From contig NZ_JAOVZV010000018.1 of the NCBI RefSeq assembly GCF_026460945.1, positions 90,358-154,357 on the forward strand: a stretch of 64,000 nucleotides of DNA, read 5' to 3'. Numbering within the stretch: position 1 is the first letter of the stretch; each line of letters begins with the position of its first letter. Positions 25,231-33,990 of the stretch are shown piece after piece. Below the pieces are notes generated by a model that was not told the origin of the DNA, made no database searches, and saw nothing but the letters and a program-made list of their open reading frames with translations. A program made the position numbers and the translations under genes. This DNA is from Chryseobacterium luquanense. GTDB taxonomy: Bacteria > Bacteroidota > Bacteroidia > Flavobacteriales > Weeksellaceae.

Positions 25231-25239
25231 CTCTTTTAT

Positions 25240-25857
25240 ATGCAATCAAAAAACTATCACGAAGACTTATCACACATTCGTTCCATGATGGAGCGTTCTT
25301 CAAGGTTTATTTCATTAAGCGGATTATCCGGAGTGGTTGCTGGTTTGGCTGCAATCATCGGAATGGGATATGTCTGTTTTGTATTTAAAAGAGAAGGACT
25401 GAATTATTTTGAAGGTGAAAGAATCACATTCAGTAAGAGTATGGTCAATGAACTGGTCATTACCGGAATTGTAATTTTAGTAGTTGCCATTTTAAGCGGA
25501 TATTTTTTCACTGCCAATAAAAGCAAAAAGAAAGGTCTGAAAATTTGGGATGCGACAACCAAAAGACTTTTGTTTACCTTTGCAATCCCTTTGGTAACGG
25601 GCGGATTGGTTTGTCTTGGGCTGTTGTATCATCATTTGTTTTCATTGGTTGCTCCGGCTACATTGATTTTCTATGGTTTAGCATTGGTAAATGCAGAAAG
25701 ATATACTCTCACAGATGTAAAATATCTGGGATTTTGCCAGATTGGTTTAGGATTGATTTCGTTATTCTTTTTAGGATGGGGATTAATTGCCTGGACTTTT
25801 GGCTTTGGCGTTTTGCATATCGTGTATGGTTTGATTATGCATAAGAAGTATAAGTAA
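25240..25857 (+). CDS. Six-helix membrane protein in a small regulator operon
   Basis: A 205-residue protein with a short charged N-terminus (HEDLSHIRSMMERSSRF) and about six hydrophobic segments (roughly 25-48, 70-91, 110-130, 133-151 and 162-200). No family with a known function is recognised. It is followed after two bases by a second membrane protein and then by a winged-helix regulator, a common flavobacterial arrangement of uncharacterised membrane proteins with a small regulator. An operator-like palindrome overlaps its promoter. Confidence 0.75.
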   Translation: MQSKNYHEDLSHIRSMMERSSRFISLSGLSGVVAGLAAIIGMGYVCFVFKREGLNYFEGERITFSKSMVNELVITGIVILVVAILSGYFFTANKSKKKGLKIWDATTKRLLFTFAIPLVTGGLVCLGLLYHHLFSLVAPATLIFYGLALVNAERYTLTDVKYLGFCQIGLGLISLFFLGWGLIAWTFGFGVLHIVYGLIMHKKYK

Positions 25858-25859
25858 TA

Positions 25860-26426
25860 ATGAAAAGTTGGAAATCAATTTTGTTATTAATTTTGATAAT
25901 CCTTGTTACTGTAAAGTACTTTGATTTAACAATAGAGTATCAAGACAATGATTTTATATTTGCCGGATTTATCATAGGATTTTATCTGTTATTGTTTCTA
26001 ATTTTTGGAGCTATAGCTTTAAATATTGAATTTAAAAAATATAGGCTTTTAAAAGATTTAAAAGTTTTTAAGCTGACTACAATGTCGATCTTGATTGTTT
26101 TTGTTGCATTAGGAATGCATACGTATTTTGCAGTTAGAGATTCTTCTGATGTTATTTTAGAAGCACAACAAAATTTCGATTTGAATCATATTAAAATAGA
26201 ACTTAGGGAAGATGAAACATATAAATTCACAAATGGCTCTGCGTTAGGAAACTCATATTCTCGTGGAAATTATATTAAAAATGATTCAATTATTACAATT
26301 GATACAGCTAACTCAGATAAATTATTAAAATCTGACCAATTAGCAATCAGAGGAAATCAAATATATATGATTGACTCAAAACATAGAATTGTAGATTCGA
26401 TATTCTACTTTATATTAAATGATTAA
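25860..26426 (+). CDS. Membrane-anchored protein of unknown function
   Basis: A 188-residue protein with three hydrophobic segments in the first half (about 5-20, 31-54, 72-92), then a soluble C-terminal part of about 90 residues. That part begins RDSSDVILEAQQNFDLNHIKIELREDETYKF and is probably extracytoplasmic. No family is recognised. Lower GC than the gene before it. It starts two bases after the previous stop and ends three bases before the regulator gene. Confidence 0.7.
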   Translation: MKSWKSILLLILIILVTVKYFDLTIEYQDNDFIFAGFIIGFYLLLFLIFGAIALNIEFKKYRLLKDLKVFKLTTMSILIVFVALGMHTYFAVRDSSDVILEAQQNFDLNHIKIELREDETYKFTNGSALGNSYSRGNYIKNDSIITIDTANSDKLLKSDQLAIRGNQIYMIDSKHRIVDSIFYFILND

Positions 26427-26429
26427 GCA

Positions 26430-26720
26430 ATGATTAACATTAGTCAACTCAATAAAGAATTTGAAAGCCGTGTAAGATTGGGCATTATGTCCGTTCTCAT
26501 GGTTAACGATTGGGTTGATTTTTCTGAAATGAAAAGTTTGCTGGAAATTACCGACGGAAATCTTGCAAGTCATAGCAGCGCCCTTGAAAAGTCAAATTAT
26601 ATTGAAGTGAAAAAAGAATTTGTAGGTAAAAAACCGAAGACTTCTTATCGTGTAACTCAAAATGGAAGAACTGCTTTTACAGAACATTTGAATGCTCTCG
26701 AAAAATTAATAGGAAGATAA
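26430..26720 (+). CDS. Small winged-helix transcriptional regulator
   Basis: A 96-residue protein that is a single winged-helix DNA-binding domain of the PF13601-like type. It has FESRVRLGIMSVLMVNDWVDFSEMKSLLEITDGNLASHSSALEKSNYIEVKKEFVGKKPKTSYRVTQNGRTAF, with the recognition helix around residues 45-60 and the wing at 64-80. No sensor domain is seen. Two copies of the same inverted repeat flank the operon (25216-25230 and 26744-26760), each overlapping a -7 box. It is therefore likely an autorepressor that also controls the membrane protein after it. Confidence 0.88.
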   Translation: MINISQLNKEFESRVRLGIMSVLMVNDWVDFSEMKSLLEITDGNLASHSSALEKSNYIEVKKEFVGKKPKTSYRVTQNGRTAFTEHLNALEKLIGR

Positions 26721-26741
26721 AGACTATATTTTTTTACAAAT

Positions 26742-26760
26742 TAACTTTGAAATGCAAAGT
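26742..26760 (+). promoter_or_regulatory. ACTTTG-N5-CAAAGT operator (copy 2)
   Basis: TAACTTTG (26742-26749) is both a -7 box and the left arm of ACTTTG-AAATG-CAAAGT, a perfect six-base inverted repeat. No clear -33 is present. It precedes the membrane protein at 26786. Confidence 0.6.
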
Positions 26761-26785
26761 ACTTTATAAATTAAAATTAAATAAA

Positions 26786-27076
26786 ATGATAACTCACAAA
26801 CAAACAACATTAGCAATTTTTGCTGTTCCTGTACTTTTATTGGCAACAGCTTTTTTAGGAAATCTATTCGTAGATGGCTTCAACTGGTCTGGATCTGACT
26901 TTGTTGTAGCGGGAATTTTACTCTTCGGAACTGCAGGTTTGATGAACTTGGTAAGAACTGTAGTTAAAAATAGGAATTACAGAATCTTAATAAGTCTTGT
27001 GATTGTGGCACTTCTCATTTTGGTTTGGATGGAACTGGCTGTTGGAATTTTCGGAACTCCATTCGCAGGAAGTTAA
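26786..27076 (+). CDS. Small membrane protein, probably regulated by the winged-helix protein
   Basis: A 96-residue protein with three hydrophobic helices (about 8-27, 35-53 and 66-88). The ATG at 26786 is used; an earlier TTG at 26747 lies inside the operator and would add MKCKVLYKLKLNK. No family is recognised. It stands right behind the second operator copy. Confidence 0.7.
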   Translation: MITHKQTTLAIFAVPVLLLATAFLGNLFVDGFNWSGSDFVVAGILLFGTAGLMNLVRTVVKNRNYRILISLVIVALLILVWMELAVGIFGTPFAGS

Positions 27077-27101
27077 TATAGTTCAGATTAAATAATTCTC
27101 A

Positions 27102-27149
27102 CGCAGATAAAGCTGATTTTTAAGATAATAATATTTCCAGAAATCTGCG
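27102..27149. repeat. CGCAGAT...ATCTGCG inverted repeat
   Basis: Arms CGCAGAT (27102-27108) and ATCTGCG (27143-27149). A related ATATCTGCGTGAGATTC fragment lies at about 23510-23527, next to the large methyltransferase gene. These are probably decayed spacer repeats. Confidence 0.4.
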
Positions 27150-27180
27150 AAACCTTATTTATTTCAAAAAAAAATTCAAT

Positions 27181-28020
27181 ATGACAAGGAAAAAATTTCT
27201 CAAAAGACTTTTGCAGCTTTCTGCAGTTGGAGCTTTACCTTTTCTTTATTCATGGCAGATTGAACCTTTTTGGGTGGAATTTGTACAAAGAAAACTTCCG
27301 ATTAAAAATTTACCTGAACATTTAGAAGGAAAGATTTTAATGCAGGTTTCAGATTTACACGTCGGAAACAGATTCGACTGGAATTTCCTAATAGAATCTT
27401 TCGAAAAAGCCCAAGAATTTAAACCTGATTTTGTGGTTTATACGGGTGATTATGTCAATCATGGAACTTCCGAAGATCACAAAAATTTAGAAAAAGTAAT
27501 TCAAAAAGGTATTTTCGGAACATTGGGAACATTTGGAATCATGGGAAATCACGATTACGGAAAAAACTGGAAAGATCTTGGTTCTTCAGAACAGATTTGT
27601 CACATTCTGGAAAACAACGGAGTCACTATGCTTAAAAATGATCAGACAGAATCTCACGGGTTAAATATTATCGGTTTTGATGATTTATGGTCTCCCAATT
27701 TTGATCCAATGAAAGTGATGAAAGATTATAATCCCGAAAAAGCCAATCTTGTGCTTTGTCACAATCCCGATGTTTGCGACAAAGATGTTTGGAACGGTTA
27801 TCAAGGCTGGATTTTAAGCGGTCATACTCACGGCGGACAATGCAGAATTCCGGGAGTGATTACACCGATTCTTCCTGTCAATAATAGAAAATATGTTTCC
27901 GGAGAAATTGATTTAGAAGACGGAAGAATGTTGTATATCAACCGTGCTTTAGGTCATTCTTTTCAGGTACGTTTCATGGTGCGTCCGGAAATAACAGTGT
28001 TTACTTTAACTCAAGCTTAA
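27181..28020 (+). CDS. Metallophosphoesterase, YkuE-like
   Basis: A 279-residue protein with an N-terminal basic-hydrophobic segment (RKKFLKRLLQLSAVGALPFLYSW) that anchors it or leads it to the membrane. The binuclear metal motifs follow in order: SDLHVGN, YTGDYVNHG, GNHDYG, LCHNPDV and SGHTHGGQ. This set is typical of YkuE-like phosphoesterases, which act on membrane-linked phosphate esters such as pyrophosphate-containing lipids. The substrate here is unknown. Confidence 0.9.
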   Translation: MTRKKFLKRLLQLSAVGALPFLYSWQIEPFWVEFVQRKLPIKNLPEHLEGKILMQVSDLHVGNRFDWNFLIESFEKAQEFKPDFVVYTGDYVNHGTSEDHKNLEKVIQKGIFGTLGTFGIMGNHDYGKNWKDLGSSEQICHILENNGVTMLKNDQTESHGLNIIGFDDLWSPNFDPMKVMKDYNPEKANLVLCHNPDVCDKDVWNGYQGWILSGHTHGGQCRIPGVITPILPVNNRKYVSGEIDLEDGRMLYINRALGHSFQVRFMVRPEITVFTLTQA

Positions 28021-28023
28021 ATT

Positions 28024-28395
28024 ATGAAAAAAGCATTAAGTATTTTAACCTTTGGATTATTGGTAATTATAATTTTTACTATGGATTATCCTTTAAAAGC
28101 GAAAACGCTATATGGTAAATATATAAATACGAATTATCAAAACTCTATTTGCTGTGTTGAAGCTCCGCACGAACCAGATACTCTGATTTTATTTAGCAAC
28201 GGAATTTTTGAAAGCCGATTTTTTGGTAAAGGTCAATTTGAGGTTAGTAATGGAATCAGTCCTAGAATTGAATTTCATTATAAAAGTTATGAAGAGTCAG
28301 CCTCATATAATACTTATTTTTCAAATAAACTTTTTGAGAAACCAAAAATTATTTTGAATGCAGATATGAATCATGTTTACACTAAAATGAATTAA
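28024..28395 (+). CDS. Exported or membrane-anchored protein of unknown function
   Basis: A 123-residue protein with an N-terminal hydrophobic helix (about 4-19), followed by a soluble region rich in Tyr, Phe and Asn, with a Cys pair (ICCVEAPHEPDTLILFSNG). No family is recognised. It starts three bases after the phosphoesterase stop and one base before the next gene, so it may be co-transcribed with both. Confidence 0.55.
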   Translation: MKKALSILTFGLLVIIIFTMDYPLKAKTLYGKYINTNYQNSICCVEAPHEPDTLILFSNGIFESRFFGKGQFEVSNGISPRIEFHYKSYEESASYNTYFSNKLFEKPKIILNADMNHVYTKMN

Positions 28396-28396
28396 A

Positions 28397-28699
28397 ATGA
28401 TGAATAAGAAAACAATACTAAACATTGGAAAAACTTTCTTTTGGATATCATTCTTTCTCGGAAATATTTGTCTTTTCGGATATATGATTTCTAAAATTGA
28501 TGTTTTCGCCGCTTCAGGATTTACTTTGTTGCAGTTCGGAATTCCAATTAACTTATTTGTAATTCTGGCTTTACTGATTTATGGTTTGTTCAGAAAGTTT
28601 CAATTAAAAGATTGTATGAAAGCATCATTAATTATATGTATAAATATTCCAATTGCAATTCTATATTTCTATCTGGGAATTTTTCTAATGGGTTTTTAA
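28397..28699 (+). CDS. Small membrane protein of unknown function
   Basis: A 100-residue protein with three hydrophobic segments (about 11-30, 34-62 and 75-98) and few charged residues. No family is recognised. It is probably the third gene of a unit with the metallophosphoesterase. Confidence 0.6.
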   Translation: MMNKKTILNIGKTFFWISFFLGNICLFGYMISKIDVFAASGFTLLQFGIPINLFVILALLIYGLFRKFQLKDCMKASLIICINIPIAILYFYLGIFLMGF

Positions 28700-28734
28700 T
28701 TCTAATTAATATTCAAAAATAAAATACATAAACT

Positions 28735-29220
28735 ATGAAAAAACTACGCACTAAATTTATCATTTTCATGTACGAAAATTCTCAAAAACAGTACAGGAAA
28801 TATTTCAAAAAGAAAAAAAGACAGTGGCAGTTCAATGAAGAGCAACTGTTGAGTTTTAAAGAAGATTCTCTCGGTCGAACTTTGGGAGAGTTTTATAAAA
28901 ATCACGGTTTCAGAATGATTCCAAAGATGGAAAATCACGATGTTTATCATTTGATTACCGATTGCAGCACCAATATTCAGGATGAAATTGCAATGCAGTA
29001 TCTTCTTTTCGGAAACGGCAAACGCAGCGCTTATCTCCTTGGTGTTCTTGCTTTGGGTACTATCGTTTTCCCTGAATATTTTAAAAATTATTTAAACGCT
29101 TTCAAAAAAGGTCAACAAATGAAAACGTTCCATCATTGGAATTTTGAAGAACTTTTATGGCAAAATTTCGACAGTCTAAAAGATTTTATCAAACAAAAAG
29201 AAAATCCGGTTTTCTATTAA
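28735..29220 (+). CDS. Coq4-like family protein
   Basis: A 161-residue protein resembling Coq4, which in other organisms organises ubiquinone synthesis enzymes and takes part in ring decarboxylation/hydroxylation. The metal-site motif HDVYHLITD is at about residues 63-71, with GRTLGEFYKNHGFRMIPKM before it and the long helix FHHWNFEELLWQNFDSLKDFI at the end. Bacteroidota use menaquinone, so the biological role is open; several carry Coq4-like proteins of unknown function. Confidence 0.75.
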   Translation: MKKLRTKFIIFMYENSQKQYRKYFKKKKRQWQFNEEQLLSFKEDSLGRTLGEFYKNHGFRMIPKMENHDVYHLITDCSTNIQDEIAMQYLLFGNGKRSAYLLGVLALGTIVFPEYFKNYLNAFKKGQQMKTFHHWNFEELLWQNFDSLKDFIKQKENPVFY

Positions 29221-29236
29221 TCTCAACCTTAACCTC

Positions 29237-30613
29237 ATGAAAACACATCACTATATATTTCTCAGCACCATCGCATTTATCATTTTATTTTATAATGAAA
29301 ATGTAGGTTTAAATCTTGGTATTTTAGGCGTTTTGTACTCAGTTTTAACGCTTTTTAAAACCCCGGAAAAAAATCGCAGCAAAACTTTTCTTCTGCTTTT
29401 TGCAACAAGTATTTTGTCGAGCATTGCATTTGCCTGGTTCGGCGATATCAGTTCGTTTTTAGCAGTAACGATTTCGCTTTTGCTGCTTTCCTTCCGGTCA
29501 AAGAACCGAAGATTAAAAAGTCTTTTTTTAGTTCCTGTTTTTGTAGTAAGTCTTTTTACGTTTATCTGTCGCGTTTTCAGTTTTAATGAATGGTTTCCGA
29601 AAACAGAAAATTCAGGCTTCTGGAAAAAAATGGTTGCCTTTGTTTTAATTCCTTTCTTATTTGTTGCTGTATTTTTCGGAATTTATGCAACGGGAAGTGA
29701 TCACTTTGCAAGCATATTCAATGATTTTGAACTGGATATTAATATTTGGCAAATTTTATGTCTTGGCATTTTAGGATTTTTTATAGCCTTTAATTTCTTC
29801 AACTTTGTAGTTGAAAAACAGATTTATCAGCAGAATCATATTTTAGATAATGAATTTAAAAATGGAAATAGAATCCAAAAGCAGACATTTTCTTTTCTAG
29901 ATTTAGATTCAGAAAGAATGGGTGGTGTGATTTCCTTAGTTTGTTTAAATATATTGTTGATATTCTTCATCATAACTTATAATTACGAACAATTTTACGA
30001 AGCCATTAAAAGTCCGAATCAACTTTCTGAAGAAACCCATGAAAGAGTAAACGCTGTTATTATGTCAATTATAATGGCGATTCTGGTGATTATGTTTTAT
30101 TTTAAATCAACTTTTAATTTCGATTCTAAAGCTGGCTTATTAAAAACAGTTGCTAAAATTTGGTTATTCCTGAATGCTGTTTTGATTTTTTCAGCAATTC
30201 TGAAAAACACAGAATATATTACCAATTATGGTTTTACTTACAAAAGACTTGGAGTTTATGCTTTCCTGCTTTTATCTTTAATTGGTTTAATTCTTACATT
30301 CATTAAAATTCAGTACAAAAAGAAAAATGCATTCCTTTTCAACTCAATGAGCTGGTTTTTTTATGGAATAGTTTTAGTATGCAGTTACATTAATTGGGGC
30401 GGAATTATCACTTCCCAAAACATGAAACGTCCTGATTTTGCAATCAATTATCATCTGAAATCAATTTGGTTCAGCGAAAAATATCTTTTAAAATATGCTG
30501 AAGAAAAGAAAGATTTAGAACTGAAAAAAGAAGTTTTAAAACAAATAAAAGCTGAAAAATCAACAACCGTTTTATCAAAAATTCTATATTATGAAACCAT
30601 TCAATCTAAATAA
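29237..30613 (+). CDS. Polytopic membrane protein, DUF4153/DUF4173-like
   Basis: A 458-residue protein with about ten hydrophobic segments spread over residues 5 to 400. The pattern of hydrophobic runs with short basic connecting loops (SKNRRLKSL, KKKNAF) and the soluble C-terminal helical tail (ELKKEVLKQIKAEKSTT) resemble DUF4153/DUF4173 proteins. No catalytic motif is evident. It sits 16 bases after the Coq4-like gene and one base before a lipoprotein, which suggests an operon. Confidence 0.7.
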   Translation: MKTHHYIFLSTIAFIILFYNENVGLNLGILGVLYSVLTLFKTPEKNRSKTFLLLFATSILSSIAFAWFGDISSFLAVTISLLLLSFRSKNRRLKSLFLVPVFVVSLFTFICRVFSFNEWFPKTENSGFWKKMVAFVLIPFLFVAVFFGIYATGSDHFASIFNDFELDINIWQILCLGILGFFIAFNFFNFVVEKQIYQQNHILDNEFKNGNRIQKQTFSFLDLDSERMGGVISLVCLNILLIFFIITYNYEQFYEAIKSPNQLSEETHERVNAVIMSIIMAILVIMFYFKSTFNFDSKAGLLKTVAKIWLFLNAVLIFSAILKNTEYITNYGFTYKRLGVYAFLLLSLIGLILTFIKIQYKKKNAFLFNSMSWFFYGIVLVCSYINWGGIITSQNMKRPDFAINYHLKSIWFSEKYLLKYAEEKKDLELKKEVLKQIKAEKSTTVLSKILYYETIQSK

Positions 30614-30614
30614 A

Positions 30615-31142
30615 ATGAAAAAAATATTTTTTGCTTCAATTTCTTTACTTGTAATTTCCTGTAAAAAAGAAGTTCCTGCAACTGATAAGAAAACTGACTC
30701 AATTATTGTTTCCGAACAGTCTGCAAATGCATCAAAAATTGATTCGCAAAATATAGAAATCAATAAAGATTCTTTGAGGAACACTAATATTGATCACAAA
30801 GATGAAGCAACTGAAGTGAAGAATGGAGAAATTATAAAAGTTGTTGATGGTGAAAAGCTTCCTTTATTAATTGATGAAAAGTTTACAGATAAAAATCAAA
30901 AACTCATTTTAAAAATTAGGAACTACGAAAAAACAGACTTGAAAGCTTCAGTTTTACCTAAAAATAATAACATGAATATCAGATTTAATCAGATAAAAAC
31001 TCCAGACGGAAAATTTGATGGTCCTTTTGGGAGAGAAATATCCTACAAAATTACCAAAAATGGTGAAGTTTGGTTGATCATTGGTAAAAATTTAATGGCA
31101 GATGGAGAAATTGAAGGTGATTTTTCTGTGAGAGTGGAGTAG
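30615..31142 (+). CDS. Putative lipoprotein
   Basis: A 175-residue lipoprotein. The ATG at 30615 is chosen because MKKIFFASISLLVISCKKE gives a clean lipobox (Cys16), whereas the start at 30591 overlaps the previous gene and delays the signal. After a low-complexity Asp/Ser/Lys linker, a C-terminal domain of about 90 residues (for example DGKFDGPFGREISYKITKNGEVWLIIGKNLMADGEIEGDFSVRVE) is beta-rich. No family with a known function is recognised. Confidence 0.7.
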   Translation: MKKIFFASISLLVISCKKEVPATDKKTDSIIVSEQSANASKIDSQNIEINKDSLRNTNIDHKDEATEVKNGEIIKVVDGEKLPLLIDEKFTDKNQKLILKIRNYEKTDLKASVLPKNNNMNIRFNQIKTPDGKFDGPFGREISYKITKNGEVWLIIGKNLMADGEIEGDFSVRVE

Positions 31143-31203
31143 AATTGGTATAATTTGTGCAAATGTAACTTTCTAAAATTTAATCATCATTAAATAATCT
31201 ATT

Positions 31204-31719
31204 ATGAAAAATATATTTTCATTAGCAATAGTATCTTCCATGGCTTTGGTAAGTTGTGGAGCGGTACAGTCGATTGTACAAAATACATTTCCTTATACAA
31301 CCAATGTTTTGGTCTCAACGGGAGTTCCTACGGATAAAGAAGTTTCTTCCACTGCAACGGCATCAAATGTGCAAACTTGGGTTGGTGGAAATAACAATGC
31401 TCAGATTAAAGATGTAAGAATTTCAGATGCTAAAATTTCTGTGGTTTCACCAACTGGCGGAAATTTAAGTGCTTTGAAATCGGTAAAGATTTATATCTCG
31501 TCAAACGGAACTAGCGAAAAGCTTGTTGCTTCAAGAACTTCCATCGATACGAATTCGTCAAGTTTAAATTTAGATTTAAATAATGATACGGGGTTTCTTG
31601 ACAGTGTAGTAAAAAGTGCGGGTTTAAATGTACGAACGGTTTATGAACTTAAAAATCAAACAACTTCTGATATGAATCTTAAAGTAGCTCTAAATTTCAG
31701 CAGTGTGCCTCAGAGATAA
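31204..31719 (+). CDS. Putative lipoprotein, beta-rich
   Basis: A 171-residue protein with a lipoprotein signal (LVSCGA, Cys18). The mature part is rich in Ser, Thr, Asn and Val, with alternating hydrophobic residues that suggest beta strands (VKIYISSNGTSEKLVASRTSI). No family is recognised. It is followed by a strong terminator shared with the convergent next gene. Confidence 0.7.
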   Translation: MKNIFSLAIVSSMALVSCGAVQSIVQNTFPYTTNVLVSTGVPTDKEVSSTATASNVQTWVGGNNNAQIKDVRISDAKISVVSPTGGNLSALKSVKIYISSNGTSEKLVASRTSIDTNSSSLNLDLNNDTGFLDSVVKSAGLNVRTVYELKNQTTSDMNLKVALNFSSVPQR

Positions 31720-31740
31720 TACTTGCTAAAATAAAACATC

Positions 31741-31775
31741 AAAAGCTTTCTTAAATTTTAAGAAAGCTTTTTTTC
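31741..31775. terminator. Bidirectional terminator
   Basis: Arms AAAAGCTTTCTTAAA (31741-31755) and TTTAAGAAAGCTTTT (31757-31771), then further T. It lies between convergent genes. Confidence 0.85.
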
Positions 31776-31792
31776 ATTATGATGAATTTGTG

Positions 31793-32761
31793 TTACCTGA
31801 TTTTGTAGATAGATAATTCTGCAGTAGCGTCTGTTAATACGCTTAATCCTAATCCTCCTTCAAGGACTCCAAATCTGATTCTTTCCCCTGCATTAAATTG
31901 ATATATATGACTTATTTGTCCTTGAGTTAAAGCTAAATTTGCTAAGGCTAGTGTTACATTCGGTAATAATGGCTGTAGAGGAATGGTGAGATTTCCTAAA
32001 CTAATTCCTCCAAAGTAACGATAATCAATAGGTACTGCTGTTGCAGGTAGACCTCCTGCTGGAGATTTTGTAATGATAAGTCCTGGTCTATTAGCCCCCA
32101 GAACCTCAAGTCTCAAGCCTTGTCCTGTTCTGTAACTGTAGTCAATATGATATAAACCAGTTGATGGTACTGTGTAATAAGAATCTCCAGGAACAGTAGG
32201 ACCTGTACTTAGATTTGTAGTAATATTGATAATTCCGGTGACATCTACGCTGATATCAATAGCTGGTAAAACTCCTGGAGCTGTAATATTAGTAGCAGTT
32301 GGAAGAGGAATAAGTTGTACTGTATTGCTTAATAAGTTTAAGTTAACTCCTAAAAGTGATAATCCTCTGTTTATTCTAGCAGCATATGCATCTCCTGTGC
32401 CTACAGGTGGAGAGTCAGTAGTAGGAAGTTTATACCAAAGACCAGTTCCACTACTATTTGCTGCAAATGCATCATACATAAATAATCCGGTGCTTAGTAC
32501 TCCTATCGTTTTCGGTCCTGTAGTAGCGGCAGGTGAAGTTACATAGACAATCGCTCCATTTTGTGCAGCAGTATAGGCTGTTTCTTTTAATCTTAATGAA
32601 TCTCCCGAAATTCTTGGCGGAATAATACCATCCGGAAAACTAAGTTCTGTTCTTTTCTGAACGTGCAATGTCGACTTGGGATTATTCGTGTTAATACCCA
32701 CTTGTGCGTTAATAGTATAAATGCACATAAAAAGAAGTACAATAAGATAGCATTTTTTCAT
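31793..32761 (-). CDS. Secreted protein with VGINT-type N-terminus and C1q-like C-terminus
   Basis: A 322-residue protein with a signal peptide (hydrophobic to about residue 18, then NAQ). The mature start VGINTNNPKSTLHVQKR is a motif common to many secreted flavobacterial proteins. Middle regions are rich in Gly, Thr, Leu and Pro. The last third (YYTVPSTGLYHIDYSYRT ... GQISHIYQFNAGERIRFGV) recalls C1q/TNF-like jelly-roll domains. It is probably surface-exposed. The C1q likeness is inferred by eye. An AT-rich 200-base spacer follows upstream. Confidence 0.6.
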   Translation of the reverse strand: MKKCYLIVLLFMCIYTINAQVGINTNNPKSTLHVQKRTELSFPDGIIPPRISGDSLRLKETAYTAAQNGAIVYVTSPAATTGPKTIGVLSTGLFMYDAFAANSSGTGLWYKLPTTDSPPVGTGDAYAARINRGLSLLGVNLNLLSNTVQLIPLPTATNITAPGVLPAIDISVDVTGIINITTNLSTGPTVPGDSYYTVPSTGLYHIDYSYRTGQGLRLEVLGANRPGLIITKSPAGGLPATAVPIDYRYFGGISLGNLTIPLQPLLPNVTLALANLALTQGQISHIYQFNAGERIRFGVLEGGLGLSVLTDATAELSIYKIR

Positions 32762-32975
32762 AGTCTGTTATTTTTATTTGGTTCTTAAAGGTAAACAAAA
32801 AAAATATTAACTATTTAAAAAAAAATCACTTTTTTTATAGATTGTGGTATTATTCCGTGTTTTTACGGATGTTATGCTACGGTTTTGTGGTATTTTGTTG
32901 AGTATTTTATAGATTTGTTCTATTGAGTAATGATAATTCATTAGATAAGGAAAATTATTGAACAGGTAGGGTCTC

Positions 32976-33425
32976 TTATATTTTTGTAATTGAATCTAAT
33001 ACAATGGTGACAGGCCCGTCATTTATTAATGATATTTTCATGTCTGTACCAAAAATGCCACTTTCTACCTTCAATTCTGACTTTAAGAGTTCTTCTTTAA
33101 AATATTCAAAAAGGGGAATTGCTTTATCGGGTTTTGCAGCTTTGATGAATGATGGTCTGTTGCCTTTTTTATAGTCTGCAATTAAGGTAAATTGGCTGAT
33201 GCACAAAATTTCTCCCTTGATATCATTTATAGATAAATTTAGCTTGTCATTTTCATCGCCAAAAATTCTGAGATTTACTATTTTTTGAACTAACCAATCT
33301 GCATCAATTTTTTCATCATTTTCATCAATCCCTACCAAAAGCAAAAAGCCTGCATTGATTTCTCCAACAATTTTCCCGTCTGCTTTTACACTTGCCTCGG
33401 AAACCCTTTGTACAACAATTTTCAT
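32976..33425 (-). CDS. dtd: D-aminoacyl-tRNA deacylase
   Basis: A 149-residue enzyme that hydrolyses D-aminoacyl-tRNA. The family signatures SQFTL (residues 77-81) and, near the end, [11 protein letters not shown] (the cross-subunit Gly-Pro motif) are both present, and length is standard. The ATG overlaps the stop of the preceding lipoprotein gene by one base (TAATG), so the two are coupled. Confidence 0.96.
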   Translation of the reverse strand: MKIVVQRVSEASVKADGKIVGEINAGFLLLVGIDENDEKIDADWLVQKIVNLRIFGDENDKLNLSINDIKGEILCISQFTLIADYKKGNRPSFIKAAKPDKAIPLFEYFKEELLKSELKVESGIFGTDMKISLINDGPVTIVLDSITKI

Positions 33426-33883
33426 TAATTATATAAGCTTAAATTTTTAGTAGATGCATCATAATTCCAAAAATAAGTTTTTGGCGGAAGAGAAGAAACA
33501 GTGGTTGGTTGCCCGCTTAATAAAATCCATGTAGCATTATCTTTTGGGCAAACAATACTGATATTATCTTTTACTTCAAGAGTTGTATTGTTGTCTGGGC
33601 AAATATGGGGTGCATTTCTGTCGTAAACTTTAAATGTTGCAGGATTATCTCCTGTTCTCACGACGATTAAACCGCGTGTTCCGGCTTGTTGCTCATCAAC
33701 GTATATCCAGCCTCCGACGAAGTTCAGATTGTTATATGCCGCAAGATTTAGATTTAAACTAACACTAATAGGCGATGTCGGAAAACAGCTTACCGTATCA
33801 TCGCGGTTACTGCAAGAATTTATATTTAAAAAACTGATTGTCAGTAAGATGAAAATTGAAACGATTGAGAAAGTTTTTTTCAT
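33425..33883 (-). CDS. Putative lipoprotein upstream of dtd
   Basis: A 152-residue lipoprotein. The start at 33883 ([24 protein letters not shown], Cys24) is preferred to an in-frame ATG at 33916, which would add FYKYIKIYIQ before the signal. Mature sequence has the segments [30 protein letters not shown] and VCPKDNATW; the repeated Cys-Pro-(D/K) recalls Rieske-like folds, but I would not claim that function. It is one base from dtd and divergent from greA. Confidence 0.7.
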   Translation of the reverse strand: MKKTFSIVSIFILLTISFLNINSCSNRDDTVSCFPTSPISVSLNLNLAAYNNLNFVGGWIYVDEQQAGTRGLIVVRTGDNPATFKVYDRNAPHICPDNNTTLEVKDNISIVCPKDNATWILLSGQPTTVSSLPPKTYFWNYDASTKNLSLYN

Positions 33884-33900
33884 TTGAATATAAATTTTTA

Positions 33901-33958
33901 TATATTTGTAAAACAATAACGATTAACCCGCAAAAACATTGTCCGACAAATGTCGGAT
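33901..33958 (+). promoter_or_regulatory. greA promoter and leader hairpin
   Basis: TATATTTG (33901-33908) is a good -7 box. The leader holds the palindrome TCCGACA-AA-TGTCGGA (33942-33957), followed by TAATTTTTTTA, so it can fold as a terminator-like hairpin before greA. It could equally be an operator. Confidence 0.5.
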
Positions 33959-33990
33959 AATTTTTTTATAATAAAACAAAATTTAAAATT

